From: Nitrospira sp. KM1
GTDB taxonomy: Bacteria; Nitrospirota; Nitrospiria; Nitrospirales; Nitrospiraceae
NCBI RefSeq assembly: GCF_011405515.1
Contig: NZ_AP022671.1
Location: 372,001-436,000, forward strand
Direction of reading: 5' to 3'
Length of the DNA stretch: 64,000 nucleotides
Of the stretch, positions 45,307 through 54,562 are shown in pieces. How positions within the stretch are numbered: the stretch's first letter is position 1; each line of letters opens with the position of its first letter. Position numbers and translations under genes: made by a program. The notes beneath the pieces were generated by a model. It saw nothing but the letters and a program-made list of their open reading frames with translations, did no database searches and had not been told where the DNA came from.

Positions 45307-45808
45307 AGCGATCCTGATTTCATGGCCAACTCATTGGCGCTTCCACCCCGTCTCCGCGTCGTCTACACGTCTGCCTTGACGCTTCTGAAGTAATCATAAG
45401 TCGTTGATTTGCGTTGATTTGATGGTGCGCCCGACAGGACTTGGACCTGTAACCCCAGATCCGTAGATGTACCCGACGATATTGAAACAGAGGAATAGCG
45501 AGCAATTGTCTAAGGAACTGTGACACGAAGGGACATAGAAAGGACAAGCGCTCGGCAATTCTGCAACACAGGCGCAATATGTTTCAGTTTCAGTTAGACA
45601 GTGAGCCCCTGCGTGGCCCCCGGGGATATCCTTGCGCCAGGGCACCCGGGGGGGTGCGGGTTCTATACCGCGACAAGTTTGGCCCGATTTGTTTTCTGAT
45701 CCTCTCAGAGAGGCTGGGGGTAGGCGTGTCCAGGTTTCTCTAGACTGATCAAACTAGGATTTTTCTAAAAATAAGAAAAGGGCATTACCTAAGTCGGAGG
45801 CAATTCCA
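45307..45808. other. intergenic with tRNA-Arg fragment
   Basis: About 500 bases. It contains a 44-base tRNA-Arg fragment (next entry), then AT- and GC-mixed sequence with no gene. It lies left of the DUF2934 remnant. Confidence 0.5.
45423..45466 (-). repeat. partial tRNA-Arg copy (att-like)
   Basis: 44 bases nearly identical to 48482-48526, the 3' half of tRNA-Arg with CCA (one substitution in TTGGACC versus TTGAACC, and one C missing). It reads from the anticodon stem to the 3' end. Such a direct repeat of a tRNA 3' half is the classic scar of site-specific integration. No integrase gene remains in the segment between the copies. Confidence 0.65.
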
Positions 45809-46045
45809 TTACTGCCCAAGCAATTCCCCTTCGGCTTGCAGCCAGTCATCTAGTGCGCCTTGATGAATACGCTGCTGATAAATGTCATACGCTCTATTGG
45901 CAATCTGCTCACGAAAGACCTCTACTCGCCGATTGCTATCTGCATCCGTGTCGTTCCCTGGAGCCATGAAAGGAGCCGATGTTGTGGCCCATAAATAAAA
46001 TGGACGATATGTGCCGAAGTACCATTGAGCAAACCACTGAGCCAT
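45809..46045 (-). CDS. DUF2934-like protein, 5' end possibly truncated
   Basis: About 78 residues from the chosen ATG. The C-terminal part, FREQIANRAYDIYQQRIHQGALDDWLQAEGELL, matches DUF2934 (IA.RAYE....RG...DDW..AE.E+). The upstream part of the frame runs into a transposase remnant (46085-46384), so the original 5' end may have been cut. GAGGAA is only one or two bases before the ATG, so the start is uncertain. Confidence 0.55.
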   Translation of the reverse strand: MAQWFAQWYFGTYRPFYLWATTSAPFMAPGNDTDADSNRRVEVFREQIANRAYDIYQQRIHQGALDDWLQAEGELLGQ

Positions 46046-46084
46046 TTCCTCACCATTAGGGAAGTATGCCTTCTGGATTGTTAC

Positions 46085-46384
46085 ATGACAGTCCTCGCCG
46101 AGCGCTTCCTCACCTGGTGTGCGGAGCGGGGAATCGAGTTGCGGTACATCCAACCCGGGAAACCGGATCAACATGCCTTTATTGAGCGCTTCAATCGGAC
46201 CTATCGGACCGAAGTGCTCGATGCCTATGTCTTCGAGTCGCTCGAGCAGGTGCGCGAGATCAGTTGCGAATGGTTACAGAGTTACAACGAGGAGCGGCCC
46301 CACGATGCGTTAGCGGGCATGCCGCCGGCCACGTACCGAGCCCAACTTGAAGCCCAAAGTTCTCCTTTGGTCGCGTCTCGTTGA
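46085..46384 (+). pseudogene. IS3-type transposase 3' remnant
   Basis: Reads AERFLTWCAERGIELRYIQPGKP and continues FIERFNRTYRTEVLDAY, then NEERPHDALAGMPPATYRAQLE. This is the C-terminal third of an IS3 OrfB, from the second Asp onward, without the rest. It is a different lineage from the intact element at 43594-44825. It abuts the DUF2934 frame, which suggests insertion followed by deletion. Confidence 0.85.
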
Positions 46385-46588
46385 CCGGGGAGCTTACAAT
46401 CCGACATGGCCGCGACTGACTGCCGGAGAAAGACCATTCCAATGGACCAGTCCACGACGGCCAGCGTACCGGGTGGACACTCAGGTAGTCGGTCAGCAGG
46501 CGAAGGTAGGCACCGTTAAGAGAGTGTCACGACAGAGTGTCATCGGTTGGGCTGGGCGTACTGTAATGATTGGGCTGGCTCAAGCATC

Positions 46589-48115
46589 CTAGCGAACAAG
46601 CCCTCCCTCGACATTTCCACCGCTAACTAGGGAGCCGTTGAGTTTGGTGCTCACACCTGGATTGGCGAATTCCACCCGGTAAAGCTCAGTCGTTCCCGGC
46701 GTGGTTTGGTTGGCTTGGTACAGGACGCCTGTGGAGTCGGGAGTGAGCTCCAGAGAGCCAAACGGGTACACGCCACCGCCTGCAACCGTTGATCCATTAA
46801 GGGTTGTGCTCAGCCCAGGGGTCGAAAACGGAACCATGTATAACTCGCTGGTGCTCACCTTCTCCCGTGCCACATAGACGGCAGCAAGGCCATTTCGAGT
46901 AATCTCGAAGGCCCCGTTGAACGGAAGCAATCCCAAGTTCCCTGCCAGTGGACCGTTCAGTTTGGTATTTGTCCCTGGCGTGGAAAAGGGCGCCAAATAT
47001 AGTTCGGTGGGAAAGGAAGGGCTGCTGACCGACACGCCAATGCCATTCCCGGCGAACACCGCTGCAGTACTGTCTGGAGTTACCCGATAGTGTAAGGCGT
47101 ACACGTCAGACCCGTGCAGTTTGTCCACCGTCCCGGGGCTTGCGAACCGAACACGAAAGAGTTGCCGCTGGTCACCACTACTATTCGCGGTGAGGTAGAC
47201 AACGCTTGAGCTGTCAGGCGTCACGCGGAATGAAAGAATATATGAGATCGCAAATGGCGCCAGCGGCGCATTCAGTTTAAATGCCCCCCCCGGCGTGGAG
47301 AAGGACACGAAGTACAACTCTGAGGTGAGAAAGGAGAACTGTGACCCCGGCGATGTGGGTAAAAACCGGCTCACGGTATATACAACGCCCGAGTTGTTGG
47401 GGAGTATCGACAGTGAGGAAACATCCGCATCAGTGGGCAGCAGACCGTTCAACTTGGTGCTCAATTCTGGGGTTGCCAAGAAGACACGGTACAACTCTAC
47501 CGTATTCGCGGTATCTTGAGCAGCGCTATAAACAACTGAAGCATTGTCTGGTGTGATACTAAATCCAAAAAATACATTGCCGCCTGGAGCAAGAGGGCCA
47601 TTCAATTTAGTGCTGATGCCAGGGGCTGCAAATGAGACTCGATAAAGTTCATGCACTTCGTCCGCAGCTTGGTCGGCCACGTAGATAACGGAGGAGCTAT
47701 CCGCCGCTATCTGGAATGCATTCACGTCGCCCCCCAACGGGAGCATAGGATTGAGCTTCTTACTCACTCCAGGCTGCGCAAACTCCACTCGATAGAGTTC
47801 AATCGCATCAGCGGTATCTTGATTCGCTCGATACACGACCGCTGATCTGTCTGGGGTGATGGCGAAATCGACCACGCTCTGTCCGGTCGGAAGTGGAGGG
47901 TTCAATTTAATCAAGGACCCCACAAGGTACAGTTCAAACACTTCATCAGTGTCCTGATCAGCTCGATAGACAATCCGCTCCGTAGGAGAAGCCACGCTAG
48001 GGGTGGAGGATGAAGGATTACTGCCACCTCCATCGCTTCTGCCACTGCACCCGCTCAGTGTGATAGCAGCGAGCAGTGAAATGATCGCAGATCTAAGAAG
48101 AAGAGGGATGAGCAT
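46589..48115 (-). CDS. TolB-like beta-propeller lipoprotein
   Basis: A 508-residue lipoprotein whose signal peptide ends in LSGC, followed by a Gly/Ser-rich linker. About nine repeats of ~50 residues follow, each with VVY.A.QDT...ELYRV.FA.PG...KLN..L and then ITPD.S. This pattern is a TolB/WD-like propeller. It could be a surface or periplasmic scaffold. It lies in the segment between the tRNA remnant and the intact tRNA-Arg. Confidence 0.85.
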   Translation of the reverse strand: MLIPLLLRSAIISLLAAITLSGCSGRSDGGGSNPSSSTPSVASPTERIVYRADQDTDEVFELYLVGSLIKLNPPLPTGQSVVDFAITPDRSAVVYRANQDTADAIELYRVEFAQPGVSKKLNPMLPLGGDVNAFQIAADSSSVIYVADQAADEVHELYRVSFAAPGISTKLNGPLAPGGNVFFGFSITPDNASVVYSAAQDTANTVELYRVFLATPELSTKLNGLLPTDADVSSLSILPNNSGVVYTVSRFLPTSPGSQFSFLTSELYFVSFSTPGGAFKLNAPLAPFAISYILSFRVTPDSSSVVYLTANSSGDQRQLFRVRFASPGTVDKLHGSDVYALHYRVTPDSTAAVFAGNGIGVSVSSPSFPTELYLAPFSTPGTNTKLNGPLAGNLGLLPFNGAFEITRNGLAAVYVAREKVSTSELYMVPFSTPGLSTTLNGSTVAGGGVYPFGSLELTPDSTGVLYQANQTTPGTTELYRVEFANPGVSTKLNGSLVSGGNVEGGLVR

Positions 48116-48484
48116 ATTACCTTATGTCAGGGTGAGTTGCGCGGAGGGAATCCTGTTCTACATCACCAATTCGATCAATACCCCATTTGAGGGGCACCCA
48201 GCATGGATTTATCTCTTAAAAAATACGTGTAATAGAATCCAAGATGGTTTGAATACTTTTCATAACTACTTCAATTGAGCATGATCTCGTCAGGTGTAAC
48301 CCGAGCTCAAACATTGGATTGCTGATGGTGTTAATCAGCTGCAGAATAGGCACAGGCCAGCGCCGACGAACAGCAACATAAGAAACGATCAAAAACTAGC
48401 AACGCTGGAAGCGTCTATCCCCGGGCGTCAATTTCGGAGAGGCTACGCCTAAATAGCCTGCGGCTCACACGAAGTGTGGTTTGG
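48116..48484. other. intergenic next to tRNA-Arg
   Basis: About 370 bases. Contains the immediate downstream region of tRNA-Arg with two small hairpins (CACAC-TTC-GTGTG at 48467-48479 and GGCTA-N8-TAGCC near 48440-48460), and upstream sequence of the propeller lipoprotein. The 48427-48463 part is what is duplicated at 35751. Confidence 0.55.
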
Positions 48485-48557
48485 TGCGCCCGACAGGACT
48501 TGAACCTGTAACCCCCAGATCCGTAGTCTGGTGCTCTATCCATTGAGCTACGGGCGC
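48485..48557 (-). tRNA. tRNA-Arg (ACG)
   Basis: Minus strand. Acceptor stem GCGCCCG with CGGGCGC, D-arm, anticodon stem CCAGA/TCTGG enclosing CTACGGA (anticodon ACG), T-arm ACAGG/CCTGT with TTCAAGT. Discriminator A is at 48485 and the encoded CCA is just beyond. Complete and unremarkable. Its 3' half is duplicated at 45423. Confidence 0.97.
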
Positions 48558-48740
48558 GTGAGAAGAAGTGCGGTTCTTGCGGTAGCGCACGTTATACAGG
48601 TCCTTGAGTTGGGCGGTCAAGTCGGCAGTGAGGAATACAGCGCCTAATCTGTGTTTCCCCCGGCCTAGTTGCTTGACGCAAGATTCCCGTCTTCTCTATA
48701 GTTGCCCCGCTTGCTTCAAAGTTAAATCAGGAGGCTGGAC

Positions 48741-49106
48741 ATGATGCGGAGGACGTGGACGATCTTCTGTCTTGGAGTGCTTGCAGGCTGCGCGGCGGTG
48801 GAGGTGGAATCCGGTGCTCGACAGGTGAGGATCGTCACCAGCGAACCCCAAGGCTGTGAATACCTCGGCGAGGTCACGGGCAATCAGGGTAACTTTCTCA
48901 CGGGTGGCTTCACGAGCAATGCGAATCTCGAGACCGGCGCGCGAAATGACATGAAGAACGAGGCCGCGAAGATGGGAGCCAATACGGTCCAAATGCTCAC
49001 GAACCGGGCAGGACAGACCGGAACCATGGGGCAGGGAAGCGGCAGCATGGAACAAACGAATGTGACATACACAGGAATTGCTTATAAATGCCCTCCCACC
49101 CATTGA
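48741..49106 (+). CDS. DUF4156-type lipoprotein
   Basis: A 121-residue lipoprotein; signal peptide ends in LAGC. The region QVRIVTSEPQGCEYLGEVTGNQGNF and then NDMKNEAAKMGANTVQML matches DUF4156 (GC.YLG.V.G......A...+.N.A...GAN.V). The final GIAYKCP closes the domain. AGGAGG before the ATG. Envelope-located; function unknown. Confidence 0.9.
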   Translation: MMRRTWTIFCLGVLAGCAAVEVESGARQVRIVTSEPQGCEYLGEVTGNQGNFLTGGFTSNANLETGARNDMKNEAAKMGANTVQMLTNRAGQTGTMGQGSGSMEQTNVTYTGIAYKCPPTH

Positions 49107-49249
49107 GGTAAAGAGCCGCATATAGACCGCACCCTAATCTCGCACTATCTGCTTGGATTTTTGTCCTGACAATCTCAACTACACAACCCTGAAAACATCC
49201 GTCGCGCCGTACGGGTGCAAGGTTTCTGCTCCTGATTCGAGTGAGTGAA

Positions 49250-50044
49250 TCAGCTGGGGACAGAGGCGATTGCCTCTACGAAGGCTTGTCCAAATAGGAC
49301 ACCCGGGCGGGTCGACCATTGCTCGGCCTCGGTCAAGAGCCGTGCGAGATTTCCATCCGATGACTGCCCATTGCCGGCATCACGATGTCTGCTCTTGAGA
49401 CGCTCGCCCATCAGCCGGATGATCAGGCTCGGATCTTCATAGCAATCGTAGCGTGCTGAGAGCCGTATGCCGGCGAAGCCTGCCGCGTCCAGCCACTCTC
49501 CAAGCCGGCTGCCGGCAAAGGGGTCTCCATGATTGTCTTGCTGCATCCGCGTGAACTGCTTGATGATCTCGTGGACGGATGCATCAGGCGGAGCGACGAG
49601 CGTGCCGTTCCAATCCGGACTTGAAATTGCCGCGATCCCACCAGGACGCAGGACCCGATAGATTTCTCGCAATCCCTTTAAAGGGTCGGCAAGGTGCTCG
49701 AACAAGGCGTGCGAAAATACGGCGTCGAAGGTGCGGTTCGCGAAGGGTAGGGCGTAGAGACTTGCCGTGCTCACCCATAGATTGCTCGTCGGCTCGTCCA
49801 CAATCGACCGTTGCGTCAGGTGCACCTGACGATGATCGCAATCAATGCCGACCACGGTTCCAGGAGAGAGCGTTCGCGCCAGTCCTCTGGTGATCGTTCC
49901 CGGTCCACAGCCGCAGTCCAACAACCTCATACCCGAATGGAGATTCGGAAGAACGAAAGCGGCATCCCGTTCGGCATGCCGCCGTCTCATGTATTGCACG
50001 GCGAGATCGCTATAGCCCGGCGTATATCGTTCAGTGGCCTGCAT
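49250..50044 (-). CDS. SAM-dependent methyltransferase (UbiE-like)
   Basis: A 264-residue class I enzyme. Motif I: LLDCGCGPGTITRGLA; acidic strand VVGIDCDH; motif around LPFANRTFDAVFSHALFEHLADPLKGLREIYRVLRPGG. The length and layout fit UbiE/COQ5-type enzymes; substrate unknown. Weak GGAT upstream of the ATG. Divergent from the small membrane protein at 50279. Confidence 0.9.
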   Translation of the reverse strand: MQATERYTPGYSDLAVQYMRRRHAERDAAFVLPNLHSGMRLLDCGCGPGTITRGLARTLSPGTVVGIDCDHRQVHLTQRSIVDEPTSNLWVSTASLYALPFANRTFDAVFSHALFEHLADPLKGLREIYRVLRPGGIAAISSPDWNGTLVAPPDASVHEIIKQFTRMQQDNHGDPFAGSRLGEWLDAAGFAGIRLSARYDCYEDPSLIIRLMGERLKSRHRDAGNGQSSDGNLARLLTEAEQWSTRPGVLFGQAFVEAIASVPS

Positions 50045-50278
50045 GATCCATCACAAACGCTGAGATTCCAATGCGTGAATGAACCTGATCCCTTTCGCGA
50101 GCTTGCTCTTATACCATCATCATTGGCTCCTGTAATAGCCCGCGTGCTCTACGCGCGACCCGGGAGGGGAGACCACCGGCATCAAAAGCCGTGCGAAATG
50201 CCAGAAAAGATTACCGCGAACCAGGACCTCTCCAGTAGCATGAGAGCCTGCATGGCCATTACCTAGTGGGGGCAAAAC

Positions 50279-50548
50279 ATGCGCAATCTTCAAGCCGTGG
50301 ATCGCGAACACATCGTAGAGTCTGAAGCGCCGGCCCGCTCGTCATCCCTCATTCGTCTGATCGTCCAGTGGACCTTAGGAATACTTGTAGCCTTCGCGCT
50401 GGGAACATGGTTAGTCTGGTGGGGCGCGCACCTCCACCGAACGTTTGCCATGGACGATATCCGCTCGGCCTGCCAACGCGTCATGCCGGAAACTTTCGAA
50501 CGTTGCGTTGATACCGTCATCATTCAGAGAGGAGGAGCCAGACGGTGA
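50279..50548 (+). CDS. small membrane protein
   Basis: An 89-residue protein with one transmembrane helix (LIVQWTLGILVAFALGTWLVWWG) and a short C-terminal domain with two cysteines (SACQRVMPETFERCVDTV). GGGGG precedes the ATG. Its stop overlaps the GTG start of the outer-membrane barrel gene (GTGA), so the two are translationally coupled. Confidence 0.75.
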   Translation: MRNLQAVDREHIVESEAPARSSSLIRLIVQWTLGILVAFALGTWLVWWGAHLHRTFAMDDIRSACQRVMPETFERCVDTVIIQRGGARR

Positions 50549-51528
50549 AACACACGGTGGTTCGGGTCTGTGGAGTGTTCTGGCTCTGCGTCGTCTCTCC
50601 TCTGTTCACGCCGTCGGCGAATGCCGATGAACCAGTCAAACCACGTGCAAAATTCGAATTGAGCCTCGGAACGTGGATCAGCGTCGGAGAAACGACCTGG
50701 GCCCACAACGCCTCATCAGTGCCCGGCCTTGGCAATCCGACTTCCAAACTTACCTATAAGGATGTCGGCACGAACGTTGTCGAATTGACCGGCAAACTGT
50801 GGGCATCGCGAAAAGTGTTCTTGCGGCTCAATGTCGGAGGCGCCGGCATCGGCGGAGGACGTCTCACCGATGACGACTACGGGACAGGACAGCGCTTGTT
50901 TTCACGCACCTACAGCGATATTTCAGGCGACAGCATGTGGTATTTGAACGCCGACGTCGGCATGCGCCTCAAAGAGTTCACGAATCAGCGCGGATATTTG
51001 GACTTCTTCGGCGGCTATCAGTTCTGGCATACGAGGTATCAGGCGGTGGGGGTTGCGCAGATTTTTTGCGATCCTTCTGCCATTCCAGGTGTCAGCTGTG
51101 CTCCTGCCGGGACGAACGTGCTTCCGGGAGTGACCGCCATCACGAATACGACCAACTGGCATTCGATTCGGGCAGGGCTCTCGACCGAATACCGGATCAC
51201 CAGGTGGTTCAGCGTCCATGGATCCGTCGCGCTGATTCCGGCAAGCTTTCTCAACAACAAGGACGTGCATCATCTGCGATCGGATCTTCAACAAAACCCA
51301 AGCTTCTCCATGGTCGGCTTCGGCGTTGGAGCGGACGCGGACGCAGGCATTCGAGTGACGTTCAACCGGTACGTGTCAGCCACCGCCGGGTACCGCCTGT
51401 ACTATAACCGCATGCTGAGCGGCCATCTGACGGTGCATCCGGTATCTTCTCCGTCGGATGAATTTCCTCTGACCGAGTTCCAGTCCTTGCGACACGGCCT
51501 GACCGCCGGCCTCAACTTCTCATTCTAA
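50545..51528 (+). CDS. outer membrane beta-barrel protein
   Basis: A 327-residue exported barrel with signal peptide ending PSANADE. Alternating strands (FELSLGTWISVGE, VVELTGKLWASRKVFLRLNVGG, YLDFFGGYQFWHTRYQAVG) end in TAGLNFSF, a good outer-membrane terminal strand with final Phe. GTG start overlaps the previous stop. Resembles OmpA/OprB-like small barrels, not a recognised porin. Converges on the helicase gene with nine bases between stops. Confidence 0.87.
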   Translation: MKHTVVRVCGVFWLCVVSPLFTPSANADEPVKPRAKFELSLGTWISVGETTWAHNASSVPGLGNPTSKLTYKDVGTNVVELTGKLWASRKVFLRLNVGGAGIGGGRLTDDDYGTGQRLFSRTYSDISGDSMWYLNADVGMRLKEFTNQRGYLDFFGGYQFWHTRYQAVGVAQIFCDPSAIPGVSCAPAGTNVLPGVTAITNTTNWHSIRAGLSTEYRITRWFSVHGSVALIPASFLNNKDVHHLRSDLQQNPSFSMVGFGVGADADAGIRVTFNRYVSATAGYRLYYNRMLSGHLTVHPVSSPSDEFPLTEFQSLRHGLTAGLNFSF

Positions 51529-51537
51529 GCAGAGCGC

Positions 51538-52602
51538 TCATCTTCGAGAACGCGGTGAGGACGTCTCGTCTTCGTAGCGGGTGAACAACCGCTTGGCCTC
51601 CGGGTGTAAATAGCCCGGATGACCGTGCGGGATACCGATCGTGCGGAAGAGCGGGGTCAGTTTGCCATCCGGGTGCAGGTACCCTGCGCGCAACGGCACC
51701 GTACGTTTGGTGTGCTTGATCAGATGGGCGGGTACGGATCGAATGGAGGTGAGCCAGTCCGCGATGTCGTGCGGGTTGCCGATCGAGGCCGACAATAACA
51801 GCAGCCGCGCCTGCGATGGACAGAAGATGATCGTCTCTTCCCATACCACTCCGCGTTCGGGATCGGCCAGATACTGCGATTCATCCATGATGACGAGCCC
51901 AAGCGTATCGAGCCGCAGGTCGATCTCGCCTCCCGCCGCATCGTACAGGAGATTGCGCAGAATCTCCGTCGTCATGATCAAGAGCGGAGCCTGGCTGTTG
52001 TCGCGGCGATCCCCCGTAAGAATCCCCACGCGTTCTTGACCGAAAATACGCGAGAACTCGGTGAATTTCGTATTGGACAGCGCCTTCAACGGCGACGTGT
52101 ATATGACGGTTCTGTTCTCCTCGATGGCACGCTTGGCCGCTTCCACCGCGACATAGGTCTTTCCGCTGCCGGTGGGCACGCTGACCACGACATCACCGGT
52201 CTGCAATTTTTCGAGCGCGTCCAGTTGCCATTCGTCCGGCACGAATGGTTGAGGAGGAGGGACGCCGATGCCGGAGAGCCAGTCGTTCAGCAATACCGAC
52301 GCTTCGTGCGACTCACCTTCATGGTGCGGATGAGTAGGCGGACGCGGCGCGTGCGCCGGAGCGGCCGGTCTTGGCGCATGACGTTCTCGCGGCGCCGCCG
52401 GAGGGCGCTGTTGGCGTTCCCCGATGAGCGCCATGAGATCGGATTCGAAGCCCGCGCGATTAGTCGCCGAATGGTGAAGCAACAGTTCGATCAGGCGGCG
52501 TTTTCCGGCACGGAAATGCCGATGCACGCGGCCGCGCGCGAGCCGGTGCAGCAATGCGATCGGTTGTTGCGCGAGCAGCCGTTCGAGTTCTTCCGTCGTC
52601 AT
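51538..52602 (-). CDS. Ski2-like helicase, N-terminal (RecA1) half
   Basis: A 354-residue protein with the first helicase core only: Walker A PTGSGKT (143-149), YTSPLKALSN, LIMTTEILRN, motif II MDESQ (239-243), motif III SAS (271-273). It then stops at HPGYLHPEAKRLFTRYEDETSS. It has an N-terminal helical part and a proline/His linker before the core. The missing second core lies in the gene just upstream in transcription (52703-54562). GAGGAA before the ATG. It can work only with that partner. Confidence 0.92.
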   Translation of the reverse strand: MTTEELERLLAQQPIALLHRLARGRVHRHFRAGKRRLIELLLHHSATNRAGFESDLMALIGERQQRPPAAPRERHAPRPAAPAHAPRPPTHPHHEGESHEASVLLNDWLSGIGVPPPQPFVPDEWQLDALEKLQTGDVVVSVPTGSGKTYVAVEAAKRAIEENRTVIYTSPLKALSNTKFTEFSRIFGQERVGILTGDRRDNSQAPLLIMTTEILRNLLYDAAGGEIDLRLDTLGLVIMDESQYLADPERGVVWEETIIFCPSQARLLLLSASIGNPHDIADWLTSIRSVPAHLIKHTKRTVPLRAGYLHPDGKLTPLFRTIGIPHGHPGYLHPEAKRLFTRYEDETSSPRSRR

Positions 52603-52702
52603 GCGGCTTTCCTCTTATCGAAGCTCGTCATATATTTCATCGTATCGAGCAGTGCCGACACCTCGGAGCCTGGGCGGTTTCGGCTACCGGTGCATACACG
52701 TC

Positions 52703-54562
52703 TCACGGCAATTCTTCCAGCACGCCGCGCCGGAGGAGCGCCATGGCTTTCGACGCAGTCTCAGCCAGCGTGGGATGCGTATCCTTGAGCGTATGGAGCT
52801 GAGAGAGAAATTCCAGCGTGCGTGCAAGCAGACGGTAGATGTCGCCCTCGGCCATCGTCGTCATTTTGCACAGGCCGATCCAGGTGAGCGCCGGATCGGC
52901 AATCCAGCGTTCGGTCACCGCCGCGATGTCCGCCCGCAAGAGCGGAGGCTCTTCGTACGGCGCCAGAGACTCCGCCAGTTTTCGCACCTGACTCAACGCA
53001 GACGCCAAACCGGAACTGATCCGGGGGAACATGCCGGGCCGGTCGTCGTCGTGGGCAATGCTCGACATGACGGCCGCGAGAAGAGACGGATCGGCTCCTG
53101 CGAAAGCTTCCGCGCGCAGGAGTTCCGTGATGAGCAGCGAATGGTCGATGCGGATCAGACGGGCCCACTCTCCGACTTCCGTCAATTGCGCCGTCGCCGT
53201 GAGATAGCCGAACTTCTGGAGCGCGTCCATCCGTTCCTGAAAACGATGCCAGAGGCTCGTGCGAAGCGCTTGAATGGACTTGATGTGCCGCTGTTGCTCC
53301 TGACGCAGTTTGGAGGCGTGGGCATGGTCTTTCTGGCATGCCGAACGCGACGGACAGGTCGGGCAGGAAAAATCTCCCAGTGTTTGGACAATGGAATCCG
53401 GAATCGGCTCGTCGTCCTTCGACACGAGAACGGGGAGGGCGGGCAGGCGGGTCGGCAGGTCCTCGAGTTGCTCCACCATCAGATCCAGACTCTCGGGGGT
53501 ACACCAGGGATACGACGGCGATTCGACGCAGTCGAGGACGCGATCGTACAGTTCGGTCACCACCGCAGCGGGACATTCGGTGATCGCGCCTCCGTCGCGC
53601 AGCATCGTCACCATGGGACTTTTTTGTCCCTTGCTTCGATATTGACGAAGCACGACGCCGCGCGTCTTCGACAAGCCGGCCACACGTCCCGGAGTCATGA
53701 AACGGAACCGCGCGGCGACTTCAGGCGGTTCATTGCGTTTAATCGGCGCACGGTGCGGGCGCTGTCTGCGGACCTGGTCGTACATGTGCCATTGGGAGAT
53801 CCAATCGGTACAGACGCGCGGACCATAGGGCTCAAGTTGACGATGGACCTCGTCGAGTTTTCGTTCGAGGACTTCCGCCCGCTGGTTGAGCTGGAACTGC
53901 GCGAAGCTCTTGGCGAGGATCGGTTGCATCTGGTCGAGCGGATGCGCCTTCAGAAGATTCAGCACCATCGGATAGCTGATGACGAACTGGCTGTTGATCG
54001 CTTCGGGATGGCCGGTGAATCCTTTCGTGAGAACTCCCAGATCGATGTAGGGAGACGGCGTGACGATCGCGAAGCCCACGAGATCTTTGCCTCGCCTGCC
54101 GGCGCGCCCGGCAATCTGCTGGACCTCGCCGATGGTCAGATCCGTAAAGTCCCGCGCCTTTCTGATGCTGGATTGCGTGATGATGACGGTGCGGGCGGGA
54201 AAGTCCACACCGGCCGCCAGCGTCGTCGTCGCGAACACGGCGTCCAAACACCCGTGCCGCATGAGTTCTTCCACCGCAATTTTCCACGAGGGCAGGTGAC
54301 CGGCATGGTGCGCGGCGACGCCGATCCGTTGCACCGTCGGAATCAGCGGATGTTCGGCCACGCTCGGGTACTGCGTGATGACTTTTTCCAGCACCGCGGC
54401 GATCGCTTCCTGGCGTGCGGGCGGCAGGACGGCGTTCATGTGGTCGAACGTCTGCATGGCTTCGTCGCAGGCCCGGCGGGAAGTCAGAAATACAATGGCG
54501 GGGGTGAGATGCTTGTGTCGAAGGGCCGTGATCAGGTCAACCGGATGTATCGAAGGCGGCAT
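52703..54562 (-). CDS. Ski2-like helicase, C-terminal (RecA2/DSHCT) half
   Basis: A 619-residue protein that begins directly with the second helicase core: PAIVFLTSRRACDEAM (motif IV region), ATTTLAAGVDFPAR (motif V) and QQIAGRAGRRG (motif VI, 148-158). The C-terminal part with winged-helix and DSHCT-like helices includes CPTCPSRSACQ and LIRIDHSLLITELLRAEAFAG. It has no Walker A. It is the half missing from 51538-52602. Its ATG overlaps the last 26 bases of glgC. In transcription order this half comes before the N-terminal half. Confidence 0.92.
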   Translation of the reverse strand: MPPSIHPVDLITALRHKHLTPAIVFLTSRRACDEAMQTFDHMNAVLPPARQEAIAAVLEKVITQYPSVAEHPLIPTVQRIGVAAHHAGHLPSWKIAVEELMRHGCLDAVFATTTLAAGVDFPARTVIITQSSIRKARDFTDLTIGEVQQIAGRAGRRGKDLVGFAIVTPSPYIDLGVLTKGFTGHPEAINSQFVISYPMVLNLLKAHPLDQMQPILAKSFAQFQLNQRAEVLERKLDEVHRQLEPYGPRVCTDWISQWHMYDQVRRQRPHRAPIKRNEPPEVAARFRFMTPGRVAGLSKTRGVVLRQYRSKGQKSPMVTMLRDGGAITECPAAVVTELYDRVLDCVESPSYPWCTPESLDLMVEQLEDLPTRLPALPVLVSKDDEPIPDSIVQTLGDFSCPTCPSRSACQKDHAHASKLRQEQQRHIKSIQALRTSLWHRFQERMDALQKFGYLTATAQLTEVGEWARLIRIDHSLLITELLRAEAFAGADPSLLAAVMSSIAHDDDRPGMFPRISSGLASALSQVRKLAESLAPYEEPPLLRADIAAVTERWIADPALTWIGLCKMTTMAEGDIYRLLARTLEFLSQLHTLKDTHPTLAETASKAMALLRRGVLEELP

